Part shown: one piece after another, positions 46,529 through 54,783 of the stretch
How positions within the stretch are numbered: the stretch's first letter is position 1
Layout of the letters: every line of letters begins with the position of its first letter
Source of the DNA: Phycisphaerales bacterium
Lineage (GTDB): Bacteria; Planctomycetota; Phycisphaerae; Phycisphaerales; UBA1924
DNA: 56,123 nucleotides
Direction: 5' to 3'
NCBI GenBank assembly: GCA_019750095.1
Contig: JAIEOW010000054.1
Coordinates: 1-56,123, forward strand
Program-made: the position numbers and the translations under genes
Notes under the pieces: model-generated
The model's database searches: none
Told to the model about the DNA's origin: nothing
Seen by the model: the letters and a program-made list of their open reading frames with translations, nothing else

Positions 46529-46800
46529 CCGCAATCAACATCGCACTGCCCCGGCGCAAGGGGGCGCGGCCAGCGCGGTCCATGCCCACGGACGCATCTG
46601 TGCCGCGTCCAGACCGCAGCCCGCCCCCCTGCACCATTTCTCCCACTTGCGCGTTCAAGGACCACTTGTCGCGAAGTACTCTCGGACCTTCTCCACACCC
46701 GGCGGCGAACCGGTCATCGCCGCCGGGTTGCACGTTGATGCTCCACGCTTTTTCCGGGTCTGCGTGCGTTCGCAATCCCCCGCACCTCTTTCCCAATACC

Positions 46801-47322
46801 ATGTTGATGAGCGCATTTCCGGCCATCCCAATGACCAGCCCGGCTGATCACCACTCTGCCACCACCGGCCCCGCCACGCCGCCAACGAGCCCGCCGCATG
46901 CTCGGCGACTGCCGCACGCACGATCCGAACTCGATCGCGCCACACGCATCGAGCGTCTCCGCAAGCTCGCCGTGCTGATGGACAGCTCCATCCGCATTCC
47001 CGGACTCAAGTTCCGCATTGGACTCGATCCGCTGATCGGCCTGCTCCCCGGCGTCGGTGATCTCATCACCACGTCTATCTCCGCCTATATCATCTATCAG
47101 GGCTACAAGCTCGGTGCCGATCGCGTCACCATCCTGAAAATGATCGGCAACGCCCTCATCGATGGACTGCTCGGCGAGATCCCGATCGCCGGCGACATCT
47201 TCGACTTTGCCTTCAAAGCCAACCTGCGCAATCTCCGGCTCCTGGGCATCGACGCCAAGGGCGTCCAAATCGAGATCGACCCCGCCGCCCCGTTTCGAGA
47301 GTCCGCGCGATCGCCCAGTTGA
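46801..47322 (+). CDS. DUF4112 family membrane protein
   Basis: About 173 residues. After a Pro/His-rich N-terminus, the DUF4112 core is clear: LRKLAVLMDSSIRIPGLKFR, GLDPLIGLLPGVGDLITTSI, MIGNALIDGLLGEIPIAGDI and FDFAFKANLRNLRLL. Two or three membrane segments. Function of the family unknown. Start uncertain among ATGs at 46801, 46807 and 46831; none has a clear ribosome site. The 272 bp upstream (46529-46800) show no other gene. Confidence 0.82.
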   Translation: MLMSAFPAIPMTSPADHHSATTGPATPPTSPPHARRLPHARSELDRATRIERLRKLAVLMDSSIRIPGLKFRIGLDPLIGLLPGVGDLITTSISAYIIYQGYKLGADRVTILKMIGNALIDGLLGEIPIAGDIFDFAFKANLRNLRLLGIDAKGVQIEIDPAAPFRESARSPS

Positions 47323-47332
47323 TGCCGCGTGA

Positions 47333-48454
47333 TCACTTCCCGCGTAAACGCTGCTTGGTCGCTTCGTGCCGGTCGGCTTCCGCCTTGACAAAGAACCGCA
47401 TCGATTCGAGGCGTTGCTTCAATGCCGTGTCCTTACACACCAGCTCGCGTTTGGCGTTCAGTGTCCACTTGCCAAAGTGCTCCTGCAGCGCCTTGAGTTC
47501 TTCTACGGCACGCTCGCCCAGCTCCGCGTAGCTCTTGGCCGCAAAGCCCCGCATCGCCGAGTTCGACGTTGCCGCCCATCGGATGCTCTGATGCGAAGAC
47601 TCGCTGTCGGGCACGCCCGCCGCGACCAGTCTCTGCTTCAACTCATCGATTGCGCCATCGAACCGCTTGACAAGCCCTTCACTCATCACCCTCATCGCCT
47701 CGGCATCTTCCAGTCGCTTCTTCACATCCCGCAGATCATGCGCCACCATCGTGGACATCGAAGGCACCACAGCATCCGCCTTCTTGATCAGTGCCTCGAT
47801 CGCCGCTTCGATCTCCTTCTCAAATGCCTCAACCGTGGGCGTGATCGCCGCGTGCTCTTTCACTGGCTCCGGCGGCGTCGCGGGCCGTTCCTCGGGCCCA
47901 CGCGCCGGCGCTGGTCCGGTCTGCGGCCGAGGCGGCGGCACGCTCCCTGGCCTTGACGTCGGCAACGACGGCTGCCCGAGCCCCGGTTGATTCTGCCGCG
48001 CCAGTTGATCCGCCATGCGCCGCATGCCCTGATCCGCGGGCGTGCCCGGATTGCTCGCGCCACCGCCGGTCGATCCGCCCGGAGTCTGCTGCGTGTTCGC
48101 TCCCGCCCCCTGAGCGTTCTTGGCCAGTTTTCGCTGATCAGCCGTCAACCCCGCATAGCTCAATCCCATCATGACCGCCGCAAGTCCGATCGCGATCACC
48201 GCCGTCACGTTCGCGGCGGCCTTGCCTTTCTTCTCGGCCACGCCCCCCACCACCCAGAACCAAAACCCACCATACAGCACGGCCAGGATCACCGAGCCGA
48301 TCTGCCCCGGCCCAACGCCCTTCGCCGGCACATATCCCGCCGGCGGCGTCTTCTGCCACAGCAGCACGCCCAGGATCAACAGAGCGACCCAGAGCACGAC
48401 GGCCAGCGGCACGATCATGAATCCGCGCGAGGTTCGGTTCTGTACCCGGCTCAT
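47333..48454 (-). CDS. Membrane protein with proline-rich linker and coiled-coil C-terminus
   Basis: 373 residues, no family recognised. Three hydrophobic segments near the N-terminus (VPLAVVLWVALLILGVLLW; IGSVILAVLYGGFWFWVVGG; VTAVIAIGLAAVMMGLSYAG), a disordered Gly/Pro/Gln-rich linker (about residues 120-200), then an all-helical, charged region (AFEKEIEAAIEALIKKADAV, LRDVKKRLEDAEAMRVMSEG, LRGK end) predicted as coiled coil. Convergent with the DUF4112 gene, 10 bp apart. Confidence 0.7.
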   Translation of the reverse strand: MSRVQNRTSRGFMIVPLAVVLWVALLILGVLLWQKTPPAGYVPAKGVGPGQIGSVILAVLYGGFWFWVVGGVAEKKGKAAANVTAVIAIGLAAVMMGLSYAGLTADQRKLAKNAQGAGANTQQTPGGSTGGGASNPGTPADQGMRRMADQLARQNQPGLGQPSLPTSRPGSVPPPRPQTGPAPARGPEERPATPPEPVKEHAAITPTVEAFEKEIEAAIEALIKKADAVVPSMSTMVAHDLRDVKKRLEDAEAMRVMSEGLVKRFDGAIDELKQRLVAAGVPDSESSHQSIRWAATSNSAMRGFAAKSYAELGERAVEELKALQEHFGKWTLNAKRELVCKDTALKQRLESMRFFVKAEADRHEATKQRLRGK

Positions 48455-48475
48455 CTTGGGCTCCAGAGATTGCAG

Positions 48476-48853
48476 TCACTCTCCCGTTGGCATCGGCCAT
48501 CCTGCCGTGGCTGCTTCCAGCCGCTCAATCAACTCTGGAAGATCGCGCAAGCCGACCTCCCAAACGAGATCCAGATTCACCGACCAATACGTATGAACCA
48601 TCAGGTGGCGCATCCCGACGATCTTTGTCCATGGCAGGCCGGGCACGCGTCCACGAGAACTCTCGCTCACCCGCGACGCGGCTTCACCGATCTCCTGAAT
48701 CGCATGCAGAAGCGCACGACGAAACATCTGATCCGTTCCAGGGTCTGCTCGCCCACGCCCCACACAGAAGTTCACACCCTGACAAGCCGCATCCAGCATG
48801 TGCTGGATCCGCACCCGATCGGCGATCTCGACTCGTCGCGGATCAGGCGGCAT
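48476..48853 (-). CDS. hepT: HepT-like toxin (HEPN ribonuclease, DUF86)
   Basis: 125 residues. All-helical HEPN fold with the RNase motif Rx4HxY in RHLMVHTYWSVN and the family opening 'IQHMLDAACQGVNFCVG'; AIQEIGEAASRVSES is the conserved second helix. Partner of the adjacent MntA-type nucleotidyltransferase, which in the known system silences HepT by adding AMP to the Tyr of this motif. The genes overlap by 11 bp. The catalytic motif is intact. Confidence 0.88.
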   Translation of the reverse strand: MPPDPRRVEIADRVRIQHMLDAACQGVNFCVGRGRADPGTDQMFRRALLHAIQEIGEAASRVSESSRGRVPGLPWTKIVGMRHLMVHTYWSVNLDLVWEVGLRDLPELIERLEAATAGWPMPTGE

Positions 48854-49145
48854 AGAGCAACTTGGCCTCGCGTTTCACCGTCTCGCGAAAGTATGGCGAG
48901 AGGTCCTCGGGCGTTCGAAGGTCGACCTCACGGCCGATCATGTGCCGAAGTTCGATCAGCATTCCGCCCATATCCAAGAGACTGACCCGCGTGCCGGGAA
49001 CAAACTCCACAAGCACATCGACGTCACTCCCCGGCCCAAAGTCGTCGCGCAGAATCGACCCAAAGAGCGACAACTTTGCGACATGATGCTTCCGGCAAAA
49101 CGACGCAAGAGCTGCGACTGGAATGTCCACGCCATGCAGAAACAT
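48843..49145 (-). CDS. mntA: MntA-like nucleotidyltransferase antitoxin
   Basis: 100 residues. Minimal nucleotidyltransferase: LFGSILRDDFGPGSDVDVLVEF carries the GSx10DxD motif that binds metal and ATP; the downstream region IGREVDLRTPEDLSPYFRET is the usual third-carboxylate and C-terminal part. ATG at 49145 is used; a TTG at 49151 would add two residues. Upstream of, and overlapping, the HepT toxin gene, the canonical order for this toxin-antitoxin module. Confidence 0.88.
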   Translation of the reverse strand: MFLHGVDIPVAALASFCRKHHVAKLSLFGSILRDDFGPGSDVDVLVEFVPGTRVSLLDMGGMLIELRHMIGREVDLRTPEDLSPYFRETVKREAKLLYAA

Positions 49146-49171
49146 GACCAATCATACCAGAGTCTGAGCAG

Positions 49172-51316
49172 CTACGGCTTCACCCCAAGCTCAACCCGCT
49201 TCTCCGCGATCTCCTTCCGAATCCCATCAACAAACGCCGCCAGCGGCATGCTCCCCGCATCCTTCTCCATCCCGCGCACACGCACCGATACCGCCTTTTG
49301 CTCCGCATCTCTTGGTCCAACCACCAGCAGATACGGCACCTTCATGTCCGCAGCCACCTTGATCTTGCCCTGGATGCGATCGTTCGACAGGTCCACCGTC
49401 GCACGCACGTTCACGGCCTTCAGCGCGTCCAGCACGCTCTGCGCATACGCGTCGCTCTTCTCGCTGATCGGCAGCACACGCACCTGCTCCGGACTCAGCC
49501 ACGTCGGAAACGCGCCGGCAAAGTGCTCGATCAGCACGCCGCAGAATCGCTCCATGCTCCCGAACGGCGCGCGGTGGATCACCACCGGTCGGTGCGGCGT
49601 GTTGTCCGGCCCGATGTAACTCAGATCAAATCGCAACGCCATGTTGTAATCGATCTGCACCGTGCCGAGCTGCCACTCGCGCCCGATCACGTCGCGCACC
49701 ACAAAGTCGATCTTCGGCCCGTAAAACGCCGCTTCGCCCGGCTCCTGGCTGAACTCCACGCCCAGAGACTTCGCCGCCGCGATGCAGGCCGCCTCGGCCT
49801 TGTCCCAGTTCTCCGCGCTCCCGGTGTACTTTCCCGAATCCGGATCGCGCAGCCCCACCCGCACGCGATACTCCTTCATCCCGAGCGTCGCAAAAATGAT
49901 CTTCACCAGTGACAGGCATCCCTGCACCTCCGCCGCCACCTGGTCCTCGGTGCAGAACAGGTGCGCGTCGTCCTGCGTAAACCCGCGCACGCGCGTCATC
50001 CCGTTCAGCTCGCCCGACTGCTCCCAGCGGTACACCGTACCGAACTCGGCAAGCCGCACCGGCATGTCGCGATAGCTGTGCGGCGCGCTCGCAAAGATCT
50101 TGGCGTGGTGCGGACAGTTCATCGGCTTCAGCATGAACCCGTTGATGAGCTGATCATCGGGCAGCACGCGATCCGACGTGATGGTCTGCTTCTTGGTGCG
50201 CTCGTTGATCCCCGCCGCCAGTCGAGCGCTCACGCCCTCGACGCGGTTGAACATCTCCGCACACGAGCACCCCTGCTTGCTCAACTCCTCGATCGCCTCG
50301 CGCTCGATGATCGGCGCAAACTGCGATTCCTTGTAGTACGGAAAGTGCCCGCTGGTCTTGTATAGCTCCAGCCGCCCGATGTGCGGCGTGAACACCTCGG
50401 TGTACCCCTGTTTCCGCAGCTCATCCGCGATAAACGCCTGCAACTCTTTGCGCACCACTGACCCCGCCGGAGTCCACAAGATCAACCCCTGCCCGACGTC
50501 CTCATCGATATGAAACAGCCGCAGCGCACGCCCGACCACCTTGTGATCGCGCTTCGACGCTTCTTCGCGCTGCTGCACATACTGATCCAACTCGGCCTGG
50601 GTCGCGAACGCCGTGCCGTAGACGCGGGTCAGCCGATCCGATGTCTCGTCGCCGTGCCAGTACGAACTTGCGAGCGACAGCACCTTGATCGCACCGATCC
50701 GCCCCGTGCTCGGCACGTGCGGCCCGCGACACAGATCCTCCCAGTTCTTGCCCGGCTCGCCGGTGGCATAGAACGTCAACGCCGCGTTCGCATCCGCCGC
50801 GATAGCCCTCTGCGCGTTGTCGACCTTGTACTTGTTTCCCTCGCGATTGAGCCGCGCAAGGCACTCATCGCGCCCCTGCTCATACCGCGTGAACTTCCGA
50901 TCCTCCCCGATGATCTTCTTCATCTCCGCCTCGATCGCCCCAAAGTCGCTCTCCTTCAGCGGGCGATTGTCGGGGAAGCGGATGTCATAGTAAAACTTGT
51001 CCTCGAGCGGCGGCCCGTACACCAGCTGCGCCTCCGGCACGATCCGCTGGATCGCTTCCGCCATCACGTGCGCCGCCGAGTGCCGCAGCAGATACAACGC
51101 ATCGGTATCCGGCTTCTTCTCGCGGGTCTGCGCCGTCACGATCGCAAGCGAGCAGTCCTTGTCAAGCATCGTCGACAGATCGCTCAGCACGCCATTGATC
51201 TTGCACCCAAGCGCCGCCATCGCCAGCCGCGGCCCGATCGCCTCAGCCACCTGGCGCGCGCTCACCGCGCTCGAAAACTCCTTGACCGACCCATCCGGCA
51301 GTGTGATCCGAGGCAT
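49172..51316 (-). CDS. thrS: Threonyl-tRNA synthetase
   Basis: 714 residues. Domains in order: TGS (MPRITLPDGSVKEFSSAVSA), the second additional (editing) domain with HSAAHVMAEAI (HxxxH), the class II catalytic core with the zinc ligands Cys in MNCPHH and downstream His residues, motif 2 TVYRWEQSGELNGMTRVRGF, motif 3 VIHRAPFGSMERF, and the anticodon-binding domain (RVLPISEKSDAYAQSVLDAL). Slightly longer than the usual about 640 owing to insertions. Start 51316 has AGGGA about 8 nt upstream; the longer in-frame reading from 51454 is intergenic. Confidence 0.96.
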   Translation of the reverse strand: MPRITLPDGSVKEFSSAVSARQVAEAIGPRLAMAALGCKINGVLSDLSTMLDKDCSLAIVTAQTREKKPDTDALYLLRHSAAHVMAEAIQRIVPEAQLVYGPPLEDKFYYDIRFPDNRPLKESDFGAIEAEMKKIIGEDRKFTRYEQGRDECLARLNREGNKYKVDNAQRAIAADANAALTFYATGEPGKNWEDLCRGPHVPSTGRIGAIKVLSLASSYWHGDETSDRLTRVYGTAFATQAELDQYVQQREEASKRDHKVVGRALRLFHIDEDVGQGLILWTPAGSVVRKELQAFIADELRKQGYTEVFTPHIGRLELYKTSGHFPYYKESQFAPIIEREAIEELSKQGCSCAEMFNRVEGVSARLAAGINERTKKQTITSDRVLPDDQLINGFMLKPMNCPHHAKIFASAPHSYRDMPVRLAEFGTVYRWEQSGELNGMTRVRGFTQDDAHLFCTEDQVAAEVQGCLSLVKIIFATLGMKEYRVRVGLRDPDSGKYTGSAENWDKAEAACIAAAKSLGVEFSQEPGEAAFYGPKIDFVVRDVIGREWQLGTVQIDYNMALRFDLSYIGPDNTPHRPVVIHRAPFGSMERFCGVLIEHFAGAFPTWLSPEQVRVLPISEKSDAYAQSVLDALKAVNVRATVDLSNDRIQGKIKVAADMKVPYLLVVGPRDAEQKAVSVRVRGMEKDAGSMPLAAFVDGIRKEIAEKRVELGVKP

Positions 51317-51413
51317 GCTGACTGTCCCTTCTTCTTGTCTTGCGTGGCACGCTGGTCCCCAGCGTGGCCCATCGACTTCCTGAAAGCGAGCCCATCCTAC
51401 GGCCCCAAAAAGC

Positions 51414-51441
51414 GAAAAACCCGGCCTCATCGTGCCGGGTT
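51414..51441 (-). terminator. Intrinsic terminator for the beta-CASP nuclease gene
   Basis: On the minus strand AACCCGGC - 8-nt loop - GCCGGGTT followed by TTT, about 100 nt after the stop at 51547. It lies within the 230-bp region before thrS. Confidence 0.75.
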
Positions 51442-51546
51442 CAAAGCGAATCACATGCTCGCCGCCCCGGCTAACTGGTCGTCGTCCCCGTCGTCGTTTT
51501 GGCGGTCGCGTTCATAATCAATCCTAGGCCCCTGCGAACCCACCCA

Positions 51547-53058
51547 TCAAAGGACGATCGGCTGCTCGCACTCCACCCCAAGCTGCTCACCGATTCGCTC
51601 CGCCAGCTTCGCGCGTGTCTCCCGCTCGCCGTGATTCAAGATCACCCGCTCAGGTCGATCCTTGATCCCCCCAAGCCAACCGATCAACCCCGTGCGATCC
51701 GCGTGCCCGCTCACCCCGCGGATCACCTTCACGCGGCAGCGCACGTCCTGCTCCTCCTCATTCAACACCACCGTCGGATATCCGCGTGCAAGGTCCCCCG
51801 CCGGTGTCCCGCTCGGCTGGTGTCCGATCAGCAGCACCAGTCCATCCTCCCGATGCAGCGTGTGCGTCAGATGCTCCACCACCGGCCCGCCGTGGCAGAA
51901 CCCGCTCCCCGCCACGATGATCCCGCCCCCACGGAGCCGATTCAGACGACGCGAATCCTCACGCCCCTCCACGTACACAAGCTCATCAAAGTGCGTCGGC
52001 CACGTTCCGCCGGCCAACATCTTCCGCGACGTCTCATCCAACAACTCTGGATGCCGTGCGTATGTCTCGCTCGCCGCCACCGCCATCTTTGAATCCAGAT
52101 ACACCGGCAAGCCCCCGAGCAGCCCATCCCGACTCAGCTGCCCGAGTCGAAAGAGCAACTGCTGCGCACGCCCCAGCGTAAACGTCGGCACCACCACGCG
52201 AAACTGCTCGCTCCGCGCCGCGTGCGCGATCCCCGCCAGCTCCTGCATCGTCTCCTGCACCCGCGGATGATCTCGATCCCCGTACGTGCTCTCCATCACC
52301 ACCACATCGGCGCGCTCCGGACTCTTCGGTGCCGCCAGCAGCGGCGCGCTCGCCGGCCCCAGATCTCCGCTGAACACAATCACCCGCTCGTGCCGTCCCT
52401 CGCCAAGCGTCAGTTCCACACTCGCCGACCCGATCACATGCCCCGCATCAAGCATCCGCAGCCGCACACCCGGCGCGATCTCGACGGGCTCCCCATACCC
52501 CACACTCTCCACCCGCCGCAAGATCGCGTCCACCTCGTGCGTGTCATACAGCCGCACCGGCCCATCGATCGCTTCGATCCCCGGCTGCCAGGGCGTGTCG
52601 GCCCACACCTTCTCCACGCGAACGCGCTCGCCCCCATATCCGCGCCGCCTGCCCCGCTCGGTTCCGCGTCCGTCGGCACGCGGCACGCCCAGCCCGCTCC
52701 GCCGCAGCACCCGCTCGGCGTGCTCGGTCACGCGAATTGCCTGCACCCGCGCCGACCCATGCAACACCGCCCCAAGCAGCTCATGCGTCGGCTTCGTCGT
52801 CCACACCTTGCCGCTGAACCCCAGCCGCGGCAGCATCGGCAGCCGTCCGCAGTGATCCAGATGCGCATGCGTCACCACCACCGCATCGATCGACCGCGCA
52901 TCAAACTCCGGCGCAATCAGATTCTTCCGCTCAACCTCCTCCGCCCCCTGAATCATCCCGAAATCGACCACCACCCGAGCCCGCCCAAACTCCACCAGCG
53001 CGCACGACCCCGTGACCTCGCCCGCCGCACCAAAAAGAGTAATGTGTCCGTTGTCCAT
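51547..53058 (-). CDS. Metallo-beta-lactamase/beta-CASP ribonuclease (CPSF73-like)
   Basis: 503 residues. Metallo-beta-lactamase motifs: VVVTHAHLDHCGRLP (motif 2, HxHxDH), LDAGHVIGSASVEL (motif 3 His), IVFSGDLG (motif 4 Asp). The beta-CASP part has motif A MESTYGDRDH, motif B GVSGHADRTGL and motif C LNHGERE. These enzymes cut or trim RNA with two zinc ions; relatives are archaeal and eukaryotic CPSF73-type nucleases. An insertion after motif 2 (GRGTERGRRRGYGGERVRVE) is basic and unusual. No KH or C-terminal RNase J domain. Start ATG 53058 (MDNGHIT); no strong ribosome site. Confidence 0.92.
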   Translation of the reverse strand: MDNGHITLFGAAGEVTGSCALVEFGRARVVVDFGMIQGAEEVERKNLIAPEFDARSIDAVVVTHAHLDHCGRLPMLPRLGFSGKVWTTKPTHELLGAVLHGSARVQAIRVTEHAERVLRRSGLGVPRADGRGTERGRRRGYGGERVRVEKVWADTPWQPGIEAIDGPVRLYDTHEVDAILRRVESVGYGEPVEIAPGVRLRMLDAGHVIGSASVELTLGEGRHERVIVFSGDLGPASAPLLAAPKSPERADVVVMESTYGDRDHPRVQETMQELAGIAHAARSEQFRVVVPTFTLGRAQQLLFRLGQLSRDGLLGGLPVYLDSKMAVAASETYARHPELLDETSRKMLAGGTWPTHFDELVYVEGREDSRRLNRLRGGGIIVAGSGFCHGGPVVEHLTHTLHREDGLVLLIGHQPSGTPAGDLARGYPTVVLNEEEQDVRCRVKVIRGVSGHADRTGLIGWLGGIKDRPERVILNHGERETRAKLAERIGEQLGVECEQPIVL

Positions 53059-53162
53059 AAAAATCTTACGCGTTTTGTCTATTTTTTTTTTTTGACTTGC
53101 AGGGTGCTTAAGACGGAGGACAATAGCAATCTGGGACAACTGGCGAATCTGAGGGGCCGCAG

Positions 53163-54305
53163 ATGAACGCACGCCGAAGCATCCCGATTGTTTGTGTGGC
53201 CATGGTTTTGGTCTGGCTGGCGAGAGTCCCGGCCTCGATAGCCCAGACCGCCGACGTTGCAGCCGTCGATCGCGAGTTTCGAGAACTGTGGGCTTTGGCA
53301 ACGGCACCACCGGAAAAGCGCCCGGCGATCTACGTGTTTGCGAAGCAGTGGATGGGCACGGCCCGCACTCCGGACGAGCTTCGACGCATGGAAGAAGAGG
53401 CCGCTCGCGCCCCTGAGGGTGCCAAGGCCATGAACTTGGCGTCGATCAAGCGGATGATCGGCCTTGATGGTCCGCCAACTGAAATTCGGACTTGGGCCGC
53501 GTCCGACCTTTGGCGGATCAGTGTCGAAGCTCCGAACTTTCCGAACGTGTCCCCCGGCGGCAATGACACGGCCCAGAGTTCCTCGGTGCTCTGGCAGCAG
53601 TCTTCAGGAAGACTGATGCGCATACGTCGGTCGATGACACCGCCACCGATGTACGATGCTCGAGGGATGTACTCGAGCTGGGGACCGTTCGCGTGGTCTG
53701 TGTTCACCGGCGGCTTGAGCCAACTCCACTTTGCAGAGTTTGAGTCGCCACCGCACTTGTCGCGAAACAGCGACGGACGACTCACTACGACAACGTCAGG
53801 AACGATGCGGTCTCAGGCCGTACGACTCGACATAGAGATCCAGACGGATCCGAGTTCTGGGCTGATTTCTCGCATCGATTCGCGCGTGACCCGCATCGAT
53901 GACAACAGATTCATCCAGTCCGCATCGGCGCAGGACTGGGGAACGCTCCCGAACATCACAGACCGTCGGGTGCCTCGACTCATCATGCAAATGGGCACTG
54001 ATTTAGTCATAAAATACGTGCTCGAAGAAGCAAAAATTGTTTCCGATGCCGAAGTTCGATCTCTTGTAGAACCTCCAGACTGGGAGAAACCGGATGTGAT
54101 CCGTCCTGATCTCAAGCTGATCTATATTCAGGACATGCAGCCCGACGGCACATTGCTCCAGAATAACGCCGACGGGACTCAGGTCCGCGGTGGCGGACAG
54201 TCCGCAGGAGCATCGAAAACACTTCGAATGACGGGGTGGTGGTTTATAACAGTCATCATAGCCACAACGCTCGTAGTCGTGGCATGGCGGTTTCGCAAGC
54301 ACTAA
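53163..54305 (+). CDS. Secreted, C-terminally membrane-anchored hypothetical protein
   Basis: 380 residues, no family recognised. Signal peptide (IPIVCVAMVLVWLARVPASIAQ), an extracytoplasmic region with a helical start (AVDREFRELWALATAPPEKR), then probably beta-rich sequence (LWRISVEAPNFPN, SQAVRLDIEIQTDPSSGLIS), and a C-terminal membrane segment (GWWFITVIIATTLVVVAWRF) with basic tail RKH. Its base composition is lower in GC than much of the window. First of three same-strand genes with gaps of 15 and 16 bp, probably an operon with the 12-cysteine secreted protein and the MauE-pseudopilin gene. Confidence 0.7.
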   Translation: MNARRSIPIVCVAMVLVWLARVPASIAQTADVAAVDREFRELWALATAPPEKRPAIYVFAKQWMGTARTPDELRRMEEEAARAPEGAKAMNLASIKRMIGLDGPPTEIRTWAASDLWRISVEAPNFPNVSPGGNDTAQSSSVLWQQSSGRLMRIRRSMTPPPMYDARGMYSSWGPFAWSVFTGGLSQLHFAEFESPPHLSRNSDGRLTTTTSGTMRSQAVRLDIEIQTDPSSGLISRIDSRVTRIDDNRFIQSASAQDWGTLPNITDRRVPRLIMQMGTDLVIKYVLEEAKIVSDAEVRSLVEPPDWEKPDVIRPDLKLIYIQDMQPDGTLLQNNADGTQVRGGGQSAGASKTLRMTGWWFITVIIATTLVVVAWRFRKH

Positions 54306-54320
54306 CAAAAGGAGATTCTC

Positions 54321-54767
54321 ATGCGACACGCTCTTACTCTTCTGGCCGTGATCGTGCTGTGCGTTGTTTCCGTCCGTGCGTTTGCAGTCCCCGCGTGCAT
54401 GGTGATCACAACGGGTACCTGCTGTGACTCAATGGTCATCGATCCGATCAACCACCACGACCAGAACTATCCGCGCTGTCACAACTGCGAATCACGCCCA
54501 ACACCTTGCTGTGATTTTCGAGTGAGCGACCCTGGAGGAGTGAGCATTTTCACTTCGGCTGCCCCGACAAAGGCCGGATTCGAGACTGCGATCCCGAGTT
54601 CCAACATCGCTGGTGTTTGCGAGTGGCGAGGCAACCGGTGCCATGGTGCCGGTTGTGTCGCCGATGCCACGACCACATTTGGAGGGTGCCGTAGCTGGAC
54701 CGTTGGCGGCGTCGCCTGCGTCGGCGGCCCGGGCGGCCCTGGCGGTGGTGGCGGCGGCGGAGACTGA
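54321..54767 (+). CDS. Secreted cysteine-rich protein with glycine-rich tail
   Basis: 148 residues. Signal peptide ending VRAFA, then a mature part of about 126 residues with twelve cysteines in a spaced pattern (PAC, TCC, RCHNC, PCC, VC, RCHGAGC, GGC, VAC), an even number that suggests six disulfides or metal sites. It ends in a Gly/Pro tail (GGPGGPGGGGGGGD). No family recognised. AAGGAGA is well placed upstream of ATG 54321. The MauE-like redox membrane domain in the next gene fits a role in forming or reducing these disulfides. Confidence 0.78.
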   Translation: MRHALTLLAVIVLCVVSVRAFAVPACMVITTGTCCDSMVIDPINHHDQNYPRCHNCESRPTPCCDFRVSDPGGVSIFTSAAPTKAGFETAIPSSNIAGVCEWRGNRCHGAGCVADATTTFGGCRSWTVGGVACVGGPGGPGGGGGGGD

Positions 54768-54783
54768 TCAAATCACCTCAGCC

